From NCBI RefSeq assembly GCF_014654675.1, contig NZ_BNBC01000005.1, forward strand, positions 1 through 64,000: DNA of 64,000 bases. Reading direction: 5' to 3'. Below, in pieces: positions 39,155 through 48,311 of this stretch; within the stretch, counting starts at the first letter, position 1; each line of letters starts with the position of its first letter. This DNA comes from Streptomyces spiralis (GTDB lineage Bacteria > Actinomycetota > Actinomycetes > Streptomycetales > Streptomycetaceae). The notes beneath the pieces were generated by a model. That model saw only the letters and a list, made by a program, of their open reading frames with translations. It did no database searches and was not told where the DNA came from. The translations under genes and the position numbers were made by a program.

Positions 39155-40573
39155 TCACGCGGCCGGCAGGTCGGGGTTGATCCGGCTGCGTACGGCCGTC
39201 TGGACCTCGGCCTCCTCGGCGGGGTCGGCGGCGAGCCGCCGCAACTGCTCGACGACCCGGGTGTCGCCGGTCTCGGCGTACCGGGCGGCGAGCTCGCGGG
39301 TGGTCTCCTCGCAGTCCCACAGGCACTCGACGGCGAAGCCCGCGGGGAAGGACGGGTCGGTGGCGGCCAGCGCGCGGGCGGCGCGGCCGCGCAGATGGGA
39401 GGAGGCGGTCTCGCGGTAGACGTGCCGCAGGACGGGTGCGGCGCAGGCGATACCGAGGCGTCCGGTGCCGTCGACGAGGGCGCACAGGGTGGGTGCGTCG
39501 GGGCCTTCGCCCCGGACGGCCTCCCGGAGGGCGGCGAGGACGAGGTCGCGGTCCCGGGCTCCGCCCCGGCAGGCGAGCATCCGGCCGGCGGCGGCGCCCA
39601 GCGGATCGGGGCGGCGGGCCCAGCCGCGGGCCCGGTCCACGGCGGCCACGCTGCGCATGCGTTCGAAGGCGTCCACGGCGGCCTCCACCACGGTGGCCGA
39701 GCCGTCGGACACGGCGGACTCGATCAGGTCGAGGGCGTCGGGATCGTTGCCGTCGGCGAGGTAGCGCAGGGCGGTGCAGCGGGCGCCGTCCATGCCCTGC
39801 CGGGCGGCCCGGAGGATCTCGGGCCGGTCCTCGGGACCGGCCACGGCGGCCAGGCAGCGGGCGGCCGGGACGTGGAGGGCGGCGCCGCGGTCGATGCCCT
39901 GCTGGGCCCACTCGAACACGGCCTGCACGCTCCAGCCCGGGCGTGGCCCGGTGGGCCGCATCTGCCGCTGCCAGCGGTCGAAGCAGCCGGCCTCGTGGGC
40001 GGCACGCACGCGCGTGGCGATCGATGCGCGCGGATCCTCCGCCCACAGCCGCCACGGCCGTGGCTCGAAAGCATCGCGTACGGCGGCGGCCAGCTCGGCC
40101 TCGCCCTCGGCGTCGGTGGAGAAGCGCGCGAGCACGGGGGCGGCCAGCGCGCGCAGCCCGGCGTCGTCGTCGCGCAGCGCCAGTTCGTCCAGGGCCCAGG
40201 CCCAGTTGGCGCCGGTGGCGGCGTACCTGCGCAGCAGGACGAGCGCGTCCCGCCTGCCGTAGGAGGCGAGGTGCCCGAGGACGGCGAGGGCGAGCCCGGT
40301 GCGGGACTCGTCGGTGTCGAGGGCGTCCTCGGGGTCGAAGAGATGCGCCTCGATGGCGTCCAGCTCGCCGTTCAGGTCGAGGTAGAGCCGGGCGTAGTAC
40401 AGGGAGCGGTTCTCCACCTGCCAGTCGTGGCGGGGGTCGCGCAGCACGCAGTGGTTGAGAGCCGCGAGCGCTTCGGCGCGCGGTGCGGTGAGCGCGTGCA
40501 GTGTGCCGTCGCCGCGGCCCCGCTGGAGCAGGCCGAGCAGCGTACCGCTGGGCGCTATGACCGGATCGAACAT
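39155..40573 (-). CDS. HEAT-repeat-like protein, 472 aa
   Basis: Entirely alpha-helical protein built of repeated helix pairs rich in Ala, Arg and Glu (for example ALRYLADGNDPDALDLIESAV and AVDAFERMRSVAAVDRARGW). It has no catalytic motif, signal peptide or membrane segment. HEAT-type scaffolds mediate protein contacts. GAGGC lies about 10 nt before the ATG at 40573. The partners are unknown; the upstream neighbour on the same strand encodes an ankyrin-repeat protein, 322 bp away. Confidence 0.78.
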   Translation of the reverse strand: MFDPVIAPSGTLLGLLQRGRGDGTLHALTAPRAEALAALNHCVLRDPRHDWQVENRSLYYARLYLDLNGELDAIEAHLFDPEDALDTDESRTGLALAVLGHLASYGRRDALVLLRRYAATGANWAWALDELALRDDDAGLRALAAPVLARFSTDAEGEAELAAAVRDAFEPRPWRLWAEDPRASIATRVRAAHEAGCFDRWQRQMRPTGPRPGWSVQAVFEWAQQGIDRGAALHVPAARCLAAVAGPEDRPEILRAARQGMDGARCTALRYLADGNDPDALDLIESAVSDGSATVVEAAVDAFERMRSVAAVDRARGWARRPDPLGAAAGRMLACRGGARDRDLVLAALREAVRGEGPDAPTLCALVDGTGRLGIACAAPVLRHVYRETASSHLRGRAARALAATDPSFPAGFAVECLWDCEETTRELAARYAETGDTRVVEQLRRLAADPAEEAEVQTAVRSRINPDLPAA

Positions 40574-40895
40574 GGGAAACAGCCTCACATCAAGCGTCGA
40601 CGCAACCGGGGAACACGCACTACCTGGCCGCGTGACAACACGTCGGGGCGCCCGCCGTCTCTTGCTTGCTGTAGACCATCTTCCTCTGCCTCTCGTCGGT
40701 GGCCCATGCGGACCGATCACGGCCCGCGCGGTGCGGCAACACCTGCCCAGCCATCGCGTCCGTGAATCACGACGTCATGATGACCCGGCGTCCGTGCCGC
40801 CGCGACCGAAATTTCCGGCGGCCCCGTACCGCCTCCCCCGTTTTCGGTGTCTCTACTGGTCAGAACGGTGTTTCAGCAGTCCGCGGCGCTGGGGT
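40574..40895. other. 322-bp gap, no gene seen
   Basis: The gap between the HEAT-repeat and ankyrin genes holds the HEAT-gene promoter. The only palindrome I notice is the 8-bp GAAATTTC near 40809. No terminator hairpin, RNA gene or plausible small CDS is evident. Confidence 0.4.
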
Positions 40896-41300
40896 TCACT
40901 GCTCGGTCGGCTGCTCGCCGAACAGCCGCAGCAGCTCGGTCCGGCCGAACATCCGGGCCGTGTCCAGGGCGGACGGCGTGCCCGCGGAGGGGTCCGCGCC
41001 GCCCTCCAGCAGGGCCTTGATCACGTCCTGCTCACCCTTGAAGACCGCTCCGGCGAGGGGTGTCTGGCCCCGGTCGTTGACGCGGTCGGCATCGGCGCCG
41101 CGGGCCAGCAGCGCGCGGACGGCATCGGCGTGGCCGTGGTAGGCGGCGAGCATCACCAGGGAGTCGCCGCGGTCGTTGGTGAGCTCGGCCGGGACGCCCG
41201 CGTCGACGTACGCCACGAGCGCCTCGGTCCGCCCCTGCCGGGCCAGATCGAAGATCTTGGTCGCCAGCTCCACGACCTCGGGGTCGGGGGCTTCACTCAT
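40896..41300 (-). CDS. Ankyrin-repeat protein, 134 aa
   Basis: Three to four ankyrin repeats are visible: TNDRGDSLVMLAAYHGHADA, VNDRGQTPLAGAVFKGEQDV and GGADPSAGTPSALDTARMFG. It is a small cytoplasmic protein-protein interaction module. The ATG at 41300 is chosen because the ankyrin fold begins immediately after it; upstream in-frame sequence runs through a tandem repeat and is not conserved-looking. Confidence 0.88.
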   Translation of the reverse strand: MSEAPDPEVVELATKIFDLARQGRTEALVAYVDAGVPAELTNDRGDSLVMLAAYHGHADAVRALLARGADADRVNDRGQTPLAGAVFKGEQDVIKALLEGGADPSAGTPSALDTARMFGRTELLRLFGEQPTEQ

Positions 41301-41731
41301 GGCCGGACCGCCTCTCACTTCGAGCGTTGGGGACTGCGGGTACCGCGTGGGGACTGGTACTGCTGGGTGCTGCTGGTACTGCTGGGGACTGGTACTGCTG
41401 GTACTGCCGGGGAGTGCGTGCGGGTGCCGCTTCGCGGACCTGCGGGCAGAAGCGTACGACCGCGAGCGGGACTCGGCCGTACGGGTGAATCGCCAGGGTA
41501 CTGGCTCGCGCGGCACATGGCCCGGGGCACCCGAGGCAAAGATCACCACGAGCCCGGCGCACAGGACGGGGCCACAGAGGACCGGGCTGGTCAGCGACCC
41601 CGCCCACCGGCTCCGCCGACCGAGGGAAATCGAACGAAATTCACCCAGTTGCACCTTTTGTCATATGGATACATCCTGTGATGCTGGAAGGACTCAGGGT
41701 GACTGTCCCCCTCGACACCAGGAGATCTCTC
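41301..41731. other. 431-bp gap with tandem repeats and a possible promoter
   Basis: The gap separates divergent genes (ankyrin, minus; small membrane protein, plus). It holds the tandem repeat at 41349-41401. Near 41650-41680 is the AT-rich stretch TTGTCATATGGATACATCC, which could contain the promoter for the small membrane protein and includes the small palindrome GGATACATCC. No gene is supported in it. Confidence 0.4.
41349..41401. repeat. Direct repeats upstream of the ankyrin gene
   Basis: GGGGACTGGTACTGCTGG occurs at 41349-41366 and 41384-41401 (35-bp period). The shorter unit GGTACTGCTGG appears again between them, and GGTACTGCC follows. The composition (TACTGCTG) is unlike the surroundings. 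It looks like slippage or local duplication; copies may vary between strains. Confidence 0.8.
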
Positions 41732-41926
41732 ATGATCCTCTCCATCTCAGGCGTCGTCCTGTTCGGCACCATCGGCTTCATCTTCTTCCGCAAGGACGGG
41801 CTGAAGCCGTCACACGCATGTGTGTCGGTCCTGTTCGGTTTCTACCTCGCGAGCACCGCCATCGCCCCGAGCATCAGAGCCGGCGGCGAGTCCCTGGCGA
41901 GCCTGATCGGCGGCATGAGGTTCTGA
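41732..41926 (+). CDS. Small membrane protein (Spd-like), 64 aa
   Basis: Two hydrophobic segments, ILSISGVVLFGTIGFIFF and ACVSVLFGFYLASTAI, are joined by a short basic loop FRKDGLKPSH. It resembles the small membrane proteins that accompany tra/spd genes on Streptomyces plasmids. AGGAG stands 7 nt before the ATG at 41732, which decides the start over an upstream in-frame option. The next gene, 50 bp downstream, is an FtsK-like protein, so the two are an operon. Confidence 0.8.
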   Translation: MILSISGVVLFGTIGFIFFRKDGLKPSHACVSVLFGFYLASTAIAPSIRAGGESLASLIGGMRF

Positions 41927-41976
41927 CGCCACCCACCCTGGGGACCCCTCGCCCGTACGTACGACAGGAGGCAGCA

Positions 41977-43557
41977 GTGGCCCGGCGCCCCCTCCCCCGC
42001 ATTCTGAGCACAGGCAGCGCGCAGGTCGCCCGGAGCCGGGAGCTGGCCCGGACGGCGGCGGACAACGCCACGGACATCCTCCACCCGCTGATCACCATCG
42101 CCCGTGGTCTGTGCCGGCTCGCCGCGGCCGGCCGGCGCAGATGGGCGGACACCCCCAAGGACCGGCGCGGGCCGCTGCTGTTCCTGGTGGCCTCGGTGAT
42201 CCTGGTCCTGATGATGGTGCCGTACGGCCCGCTGCTCGCTGCCGTCGTGGTGACGGCGGCGGCGGCCTGGCTCGGCCGCGACCGCACCCCGGCCGAGCCC
42301 GAGGGCCCCGACGAGTCGCACGTCCGCCGTCTGTCGTTGCTGTACGAGGCGCTGGTGCCGTACTTCTCGGCCGCGGAGGACCCGGCGCCCATGTACGCGC
42401 ACGGCGGTGAGTGGCAGCAGGCCTTCCCCTCGTACACGTTCGACGACTCCGGCCGCGTCGCCCACCTGCTGATCCGCTACCCGGCGTACTTCACCGACGG
42501 CGAGCCCGAGTCACGGGCCCGGATCGAGCACCTGCTCTCCGCCAAGGCCGGCCGCGGCCGTGAGTACCTCTTCGCCTGGGACGAGGAGGGCAACGAGCTC
42601 TCGGTCACCGCGCTCACCCCGCTGCCCACCGGCATTCCGGCCCAGCGGTTCGTCACCACGCCCGGGGAGACCGTGCTGGGATTCACCGATCCGAGCGAGG
42701 TCCAGCGCACCCTCCCCCTCGCCTTCGGCGAGGAACAGCACGATGTGCCGCCGGTCGTCTGGCGCACGGGCCAGCGGTCCACCGAGCCGCACCTGCTGGC
42801 CATGGGCCAGCCGGGCAGCGGCACCTCCACACTTCTGCGCTCGATCGCGCTCCAGGCCCTCCAGCACGGCGACGTGCTCGTGGTGGACGGCGGCGGCACC
42901 GGCGAGTACGCCTGCCTGACCGGCCGCGACGGCGTCCTGGCCGTCGAGTGCGGGCTGGCCGGGGTGCTGGCGAGCCTGGAGTGGGCCGCCACCGAGACCG
43001 AGCGGCGGCTGATCGCCGTCAACCGCGCGCGGCAGGCGGGCCACCCGCCCCCGGACGACACCAGGCGCCCGCTGTGGCTGCTGCTCGACCGGCCGACCGC
43101 CTTCACGCACCTGGCCGCCGCCAACGGCCGCAAGGATCCCCAGGCGCTGCTCCAGGTGCCGCTGCGGCACGGCCGTGCGGTCAACGTCACGGTCGTCGTG
43201 GCCGAGCAGTTCGACAGCGCGGAGGCGCTCGGTGATCCGCTGCGGCAGCACACCCGCGCGCGGGTCGTGCTGGGGCCGGCGACGGCGGAGCAGGTCAAGG
43301 CGGTGCTGGGAGCGCCGCCGCACACGACCGCCCCACCCGTCTTCCCGCCCGGGCGTGGCTATGCGCGGCTGGGCACGGGGGCCGTGCACCGGCTCCAGGT
43401 TCCGGCGACGCCCGATCCGTACGACGACTCGGTGAGCGAGGGGCTGCGGGAGGCGGTGCTGGAGTTGTTGCCGGCGAAGACGATGCCGGCGGACGGGGAG
43501 ACGGTGCCGGAACCCGGGGACGCCGTGGCCGAGGCTGCTGTGGCCGAGCCGTCCTGA
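41977..43557 (+). CDS. FtsK/SpoIIIE-like protein with degenerate P-loop
   Basis: 526-residue protein with one or two membrane segments near residues 67-100 (LLFLVASVILVLMMVPYG, LLAAVVVTAAAAWL) and a C-terminal RecA-like domain. The Walker A position reads G277-Q-P-G-S-G-T-S-T, with Thr283 where Lys is required; Walker B-like RPLWLLLDRP is present. It lacks the gamma winged helix of true FtsK. GTG 41977 has AGGAGG upstream. From memory, S. coelicolor has a similar FtsK-like protein in this region in addition to its bona fide FtsK. ATP hydrolysis is doubtful, so a structural or regulatory role is possible. Confidence 0.8.
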   Translation: MARRPLPRILSTGSAQVARSRELARTAADNATDILHPLITIARGLCRLAAAGRRRWADTPKDRRGPLLFLVASVILVLMMVPYGPLLAAVVVTAAAAWLGRDRTPAEPEGPDESHVRRLSLLYEALVPYFSAAEDPAPMYAHGGEWQQAFPSYTFDDSGRVAHLLIRYPAYFTDGEPESRARIEHLLSAKAGRGREYLFAWDEEGNELSVTALTPLPTGIPAQRFVTTPGETVLGFTDPSEVQRTLPLAFGEEQHDVPPVVWRTGQRSTEPHLLAMGQPGSGTSTLLRSIALQALQHGDVLVVDGGGTGEYACLTGRDGVLAVECGLAGVLASLEWAATETERRLIAVNRARQAGHPPPDDTRRPLWLLLDRPTAFTHLAAANGRKDPQALLQVPLRHGRAVNVTVVVAEQFDSAEALGDPLRQHTRARVVLGPATAEQVKAVLGAPPHTTAPPVFPPGRGYARLGTGAVHRLQVPATPDPYDDSVSEGLREAVLELLPAKTMPADGETVPEPGDAVAEAAVAEPS

Positions 43558-43579
43558 GGCCGCGGCTGTGCGGCTGTGC

Positions 43580-45079
43580 CTACGCCACGAATGTCCTCGG
43601 GGACTCGCCGTTGCCCGACGCTCCTGTTTCCACCAGGTGGGCCGCTGCCGCCAGCCGCGTCGCCGCTTCCTCCGCCACCGCTCCTGAGACGGTGAAGGGC
43701 AGGCGGACGTAGCCCTCGAAGGCGCCGTCGACGCCGAAGCGCGGGCCGGAGGGGACCCGTACGCCCACGCGCTCGCCCGCCTCGGCCAGGCGGGACCCGG
43801 ACAGGCCGCCGGTGCGCACCCACAGGGTCAGGCCGCCCCGCGGGACCTCGAACTCCCAGTCGGGCAGCTCGCGCCGGACCGCCGCGACCAGGGCGTCACG
43901 GTTGTCGCGGGCCTGCCCGCGCCGGACCTCCACGGCCTGCTCCCAGCCGCCGGTGCTGAACAGCCAGTTCACTGCCAGCTGTTCGAGCACCGGGGTACCC
44001 AGGTCGGCGTAGGCGCGCGCGGCGACCAGGCTGCGGATCACGTCGGGGGCCGCCCGCACCCAGCCGATGCGCATCCCGGCCCAGAAGGCCTTGCTCGCCG
44101 ACCCGACGGTGATCACCGTGGAGCCGGCCGGGTCGAAGGCGCACACCCGCCGGGGCATCTTCAGGTCCGGGTCCAGGTACAGCTCGCTCATCGTCTCGTC
44201 GACGACGAGCACGGTCCCCGCGGAGCGTGCCGCCTCCACCAGGCGGCGCCGCTGGTCCTCGTCGGCGAGGGCGCCGGTGGGGTTGTGGAAGTCGGCGACG
44301 ACGTAGGCGATCCGGGGCGCGGCCTCCCGCAGCACCTGACGCCAGCGGTCCAGGTCCCATCCGGTGAGCCCCTCGGCCATGGCCACCGGAACCAGCCGGG
44401 CGCCCGCCTCCCGCATCAGCTGGAGGATGTTGGCGTAGGACGGCGACTCCACGGCGATGCGCTCGCCGCGCCCGCCGAAGAGGTGGCAGATGGCGTCGAT
44501 GGCACCCATGGCGCCCGTCGTGACCATGATCTGCTCCGGCATGGTCGGGATCCCGCGCGCGGTGTACCGCTCGGCGATCATCGAGCGCAGCGCGGGCAGG
44601 CCGGCCGGGTAGTCGCCGTGCGTGTGGGCGTACGGCGGCAGTTCCTCGAGGGCACCCTGCACGGCGCGGGTGAGCCAGGGTTCGGGGGCCTGGAGGGCCG
44701 CGGTGCCCAGGTCGATCATCGAGCCCAGCGCCTCCGGGGGCAGGGGTTCGAGCCCCCGCGCGGGCAGCGGGTTGCCGGCCGGGACGGCCGTCCAGCTGCC
44801 CGCGCCGCGCCGGGACTCCAGGAAGCCCTCGGTGCGCAGCGCCTCGTAGGCGGCGGCGACGGTGGTGCGGCTGACGGACAGGGCCAGCGCCAGCTCGCGT
44901 TCGGCGGGCAGCCGGGCGGCCACCGGCACGCGGCCCTCCAGGACCAGCAGCCGGATGCCGTCGGCGAGGGCACGGTAGGCGGGCGGGCGGCGGGTGCCGG
45001 GGCCGGCCGGGCGCTTCTGCTGGGAGACGAGCAGCCGGGCGAGCTGTGTGGCACCCACCGCCGAAGTCCACTGCGCCAT
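43580..45079 (-). CDS. MocR-type GntR regulator with aminotransferase-like domain
   Basis: 499-residue protein. The N-terminal winged helix (AARLPAERELALALSVSR, TTVAAAYEALRTEGFLESRR) is followed by a PLP-fold domain with the Schiff-base lysine in TVGSASKAFWAGMRIGW and the pocket segment VADFHNPTGAL. The ATG at 45079 is chosen over an upstream one for its GGAAGGTGG. It is divergent from a YczE-type membrane protein; MocR-YczE pairing is known from Bacillus and other bacteria, so it probably regulates that gene. Confidence 0.9.
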   Translation of the reverse strand: MAQWTSAVGATQLARLLVSQQKRPAGPGTRRPPAYRALADGIRLLVLEGRVPVAARLPAERELALALSVSRTTVAAAYEALRTEGFLESRRGAGSWTAVPAGNPLPARGLEPLPPEALGSMIDLGTAALQAPEPWLTRAVQGALEELPPYAHTHGDYPAGLPALRSMIAERYTARGIPTMPEQIMVTTGAMGAIDAICHLFGGRGERIAVESPSYANILQLMREAGARLVPVAMAEGLTGWDLDRWRQVLREAAPRIAYVVADFHNPTGALADEDQRRRLVEAARSAGTVLVVDETMSELYLDPDLKMPRRVCAFDPAGSTVITVGSASKAFWAGMRIGWVRAAPDVIRSLVAARAYADLGTPVLEQLAVNWLFSTGGWEQAVEVRRGQARDNRDALVAAVRRELPDWEFEVPRGGLTLWVRTGGLSGSRLAEAGERVGVRVPSGPRFGVDGAFEGYVRLPFTVSGAVAEEAATRLAAAAHLVETGASGNGESPRTFVA

Positions 45080-45179
45080 GACGACCAGTCCACCTTCCCC
45101 GAATTGGCCATGGATGAGTTGTGTTCCCCCGCCACAGAGTGTCACGAGTCAGGCCACTTCCACCACCAGGGGGGACATT

Positions 45180-45833
45180 TTGTCCACGCAGGGCCGCCTC
45201 GGGCGGCGACTCCTTCAGCTCTACGCCGGTCTCGTCCTGTACGGCGTCAGCTCCGGGCTCCTCGTCGAGGCGGGCCTCGGCCTGGAGCCGTGGGGTGTGC
45301 TGCACCAGGGGCTGGCCGAGCTCAGCGGCCTGACCATCGGTGTGGTGTCGATCGTCGTGGGCGCGGCGGTGCTGCTGCTGTGGATCCCCCTGCGCCAGCG
45401 GCCCGGCCTGGGCACGGTCTCCAACGTCGTCGTCATCGGTCTTGCCATGGACGGCACGCTCGCCGCGCTGCCCGGCGTCCACGCCCTGGCCGTGCGGATT
45501 CCGCTGCTCCTGGCGGCCATCGTGCTCAACGGTGTCGCCACCGGCCTGTACATATCCGCCCGTTTCGGGCCCGGGCCCAGGGACGGGCTGATGACGGGGC
45601 TGCACCGGCGCACCGGCCGCTCGATCCGGCTGACGCGGACGGTGGTGGAGGTCGTGGTCGTCGTCACCGGGTTCGTCCTCGGCGGCACCGTCGGGGTCGG
45701 CACTCTGCTGTACGCCGTCTCGATCGGCCCGCTGGCCCAGCTCTTCCTGCGTCTGTTCGCCGTGCCGACGGCCACCGGCGGCAGCACGGCCGTTGCCGCG
45801 GCGTCACCCGAAGGAGCGATACTGCGTCCGTGA
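45180..45833 (+). CDS. YczE-family integral membrane protein
   Basis: 217-residue membrane protein with about five hydrophobic segments and the YczE signature GLYISARFGPGPRDGLMTGL. The TTG at 45180 is chosen because GGGGGGAC precedes it directly. YczE proteins are typically controlled by a divergent MocR regulator, as here; their transport role is unknown. Its stop overlaps the GTG of the GDPD gene. Confidence 0.85.
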   Translation: MSTQGRLGRRLLQLYAGLVLYGVSSGLLVEAGLGLEPWGVLHQGLAELSGLTIGVVSIVVGAAVLLLWIPLRQRPGLGTVSNVVVIGLAMDGTLAALPGVHALAVRIPLLLAAIVLNGVATGLYISARFGPGPRDGLMTGLHRRTGRSIRLTRTVVEVVVVVTGFVLGGTVGVGTLLYAVSIGPLAQLFLRLFAVPTATGGSTAVAAASPEGAILRP

Positions 45834-46597
45834 CCACGCTCGTACGCCACCCGTTCCTCGACCACCCGGGGCCTCTCGCCTTCGCCCACCGCGGCGGGGC
45901 CGCCGAAGGGCTGGAGAACACCGTGGCGCAGTTCCGGCGGGCGGTCGAACTCGGTTACCGGTACATCGAGACCGATGTACACGCCACTGCCGACGGCCGG
46001 CTGGTCGCCTTCCACGACGCGACCCTGGACCGGGTGACCGACGGCGCGGGACTGATAGCGGATCAGCCGTGGGAGGACGTGCGGCACGCGCGCGTGGCGG
46101 GCAGGGAGCCGGTACCCCTCTTCGAGGAGCTGCTGGAGACCTTTCCCGAGGTGCGCTGGAACGTCGACGTCAAGGCGGAGCCCGCGCTGGCGCCCCTGCT
46201 GGATCTGATCGCGCGGACGGACGCCTGGGAGCGGGTCTGCGTGGGCTCGTTCTCCGAGGCACGCCTGGTCCGGGCCCAGAGGTTGGCCGGGCCGCGCCTG
46301 GCGACGTCGTACGGGACGCGCGGGGTACTGGCGCTGCGGCTGCGGTCCTGGGGTGTGCCGGCCAGGCTGCGCCGGTCCGCCGTGGCCGCGCAGGTGCCGC
46401 TCTCCCATGCGGGCGTGCCGGTGGTCGACCCGCTGTTCCTCCGCACGGCCCACGCGCGCGGGCTGCAGGTGCACGTGTGGACGATCAACGAACCGGAGCG
46501 GATGCACCGGCTCCTGGACCTCGGTGTCGATGGCATCATGACCGATCACATCGACACGCTGCGCAAGGTCATGGAGGAGCGGGGCGTCTGGGTCTGA
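45830..46597 (+). CDS. Glycerophosphodiester phosphodiesterase
   Basis: 255-residue GDPD-fold enzyme hydrolysing glycerophosphodiesters to glycerol-3-phosphate and an alcohol. Catalytic motifs are AHRGGAAEGLENT (His and Glu), IETDVHATADG and VAFHDATLDRVT (His). There is no signal peptide, so it is cytoplasmic. The GTG overlaps the stop of the yczE-like gene, so it is translated by coupling. Products could feed the glycerol kinase pathway, but the two loci are 30 kb apart. Confidence 0.92.
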   Translation: MTTLVRHPFLDHPGPLAFAHRGGAAEGLENTVAQFRRAVELGYRYIETDVHATADGRLVAFHDATLDRVTDGAGLIADQPWEDVRHARVAGREPVPLFEELLETFPEVRWNVDVKAEPALAPLLDLIARTDAWERVCVGSFSEARLVRAQRLAGPRLATSYGTRGVLALRLRSWGVPARLRRSAVAAQVPLSHAGVPVVDPLFLRTAHARGLQVHVWTINEPERMHRLLDLGVDGIMTDHIDTLRKVMEERGVWV

Positions 46598-46685
46598 GCC
46601 CCGGCGCCGTCTCGGAACCGGGTCCGGGCTCCGGCCCGGTCCATGGATCGTGCGCGGCATCTGCGGCGGGGAAGCGAGGGCACGG

Positions 46686-48032
46686 GTGGGCACCGGTACC
46701 GTGCGGACACAGGCGGGCGACGAGGCCGCCGACCGGCGGCGCGAGCAGCGCGGCTGGTACTTCTACGACTGGGCGTGCTCCGTCTACTCGACCAGCGTGC
46801 TCACCGTGTTCCTCGGCCCGTACCTCACCTCGGTCGCCCGGTCGGCGGCGGACGCGGACGGGTTCGTGCATCCGCTGGGGATCCCGGTGCGTGCCGGGTC
46901 GTTCTTCGCCTACTGCGTCTCGGCCTCGGTGATCCTGGCGATCCTGGTGATGCCCGTCGCGGGTGCGGCGGCCGACCGCACCGGCCGCCGCAAACCGCTG
47001 CTGGCGGCCGCCGCGTACACGGGCGCCACCGCGACGACGGGCCTGTTCTTCCTGGACGGCCACCGCTATCTGCTGGGCGGCGTGCTGCTGATCGTCGCCA
47101 ATGCCTCGGTGGCCGTCTCGATGGTCCTCTACAACTCCTACCTGCCGCTGATCGCGCCGCCGGACGAGCGGGACGCGGTCTCCTCACGCGGCTGGGCCTT
47201 CGGCTACGCGGCAGGTTCCCTGGTACTGGTGGCAAACCTGGTGCTGTTCACCGCCCATGACTCCTTCGGCGTCTCCGAGGCGACGGCGGTGCGCATCTGC
47301 CTCGCCTCGGCGGGACTGTGGTGGGGCGTCTTCACCCTGATTCCGCTGCGGCGGCTGCGCGACCGGCGCACGGCCCCGACCGCGGTGCCGGTGCACGGCT
47401 GGCGCCAACTGGCGGCCACGATCCGGGACATGCGGGGCAAACCGCTCACCCTGGCCTTTCTGCTGGCGTACCTCGTCTACAACGACGGCATCCAGACCGT
47501 GATCTCCCAGGCATCGGTGTACGGCTCGGAGGAACTGGGACTGAGCCAGTCCACCCTGATCACCGCGGTACTGATGGTGCAGGTGCTCGCGGTGGCGGGC
47601 GCCCTGGGGATGGGGCGGCTGGCGCGGAGGTACGGAGCGCAGCGCACGATCCTCGGGTCGCTGGTCGCCTGGGCGGTCACCCTGGGGGCCGGGTACTTCC
47701 TGCCGGCCGGGGCACCAGTGTGGTTCTTCGTGCTGGCGGCCGGGATCGGGCTGGTCCTCGGCGGCAGCCAGGCGCTGTCCCGGTCGCTTTTCTCACACCT
47801 GGTCCCGCCCGGAAAGGAGGCCGAGTACTTCTCCGCGTACGAGATGAGCGACCGCGGCATGAGCTGGCTGGGGCCGCTGCTGTTCGGGGTCACGTACCAG
47901 CTGACCGGGAGCTATAGGGACGCGATCATCTCTTTGGTGGCGTTCTTCGCGATCGGGTTCGTCCTGCTCGCCCGGGTTCCGGTGCGGCAGGCGATCCACG
48001 ACGCGGGCAATCCGGTTCCTGATCGGATTTAG
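46686..48032 (+). CDS. UMF1-type MFS transporter
   Basis: 448-residue protein with about 12 membrane segments. The UMF1 (Atg22-like) signature GWYFYDWACSVYSTSV is at the N-terminus, PVAGAAADRTGRRKPLL follows, and GGSQALSRSLFSHLVP is near the end. GTG 46686 is preferred because GAGGG lies 7 nt upstream; GTG 46650 is an alternative. The substrate is unknown. It follows the GDPD gene by 88 bp on the same strand and may be cotranscribed. Confidence 0.87.
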   Translation: MGTGTVRTQAGDEAADRRREQRGWYFYDWACSVYSTSVLTVFLGPYLTSVARSAADADGFVHPLGIPVRAGSFFAYCVSASVILAILVMPVAGAAADRTGRRKPLLAAAAYTGATATTGLFFLDGHRYLLGGVLLIVANASVAVSMVLYNSYLPLIAPPDERDAVSSRGWAFGYAAGSLVLVANLVLFTAHDSFGVSEATAVRICLASAGLWWGVFTLIPLRRLRDRRTAPTAVPVHGWRQLAATIRDMRGKPLTLAFLLAYLVYNDGIQTVISQASVYGSEELGLSQSTLITAVLMVQVLAVAGALGMGRLARRYGAQRTILGSLVAWAVTLGAGYFLPAGAPVWFFVLAAGIGLVLGGSQALSRSLFSHLVPPGKEAEYFSAYEMSDRGMSWLGPLLFGVTYQLTGSYRDAIISLVAFFAIGFVLLARVPVRQAIHDAGNPVPDRI

Positions 48033-48224
48033 CACTCCGGGCGAAAGGGCGGTAGTGTACGCGTTTGGCCTGCCAGGCGTACCGTTACTGCGCGTCAAAG
48101 ATGCCGAAACGCTGGGTGACATCTCCTTGCAGATGTGACAAACCGGGCGCCGGTGGGTACTGCACTGGTTGACAAGGCTGCGGCTACGACGGCGACGCAT
48201 GACCCGGAACGGGACATCGGAACG

Positions 48225-48250
48225 GGAATCTTTACCGCCGACCGGACGTT
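48225..48250 (+). promoter_or_regulatory. Sigma-R-type promoter of rbpA
   Basis: GGAAT (48225-48229) and GTT (48248-48250) are separated by exactly 18 bp, the consensus of the thiol-oxidative-stress sigma factor SigR. It lies about 60 bp before the rbpA start. Established knowledge: rbpA belongs to the SigR regulon in S. coelicolor. Other promoters upstream are likely but not resolved. Confidence 0.85.
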
Positions 48251-48311
48251 GACCGGATGACGACGACAGCGACACCTGTCCTGTGGGCGACAAGCCCGGG
48301 AGGCACGATTC

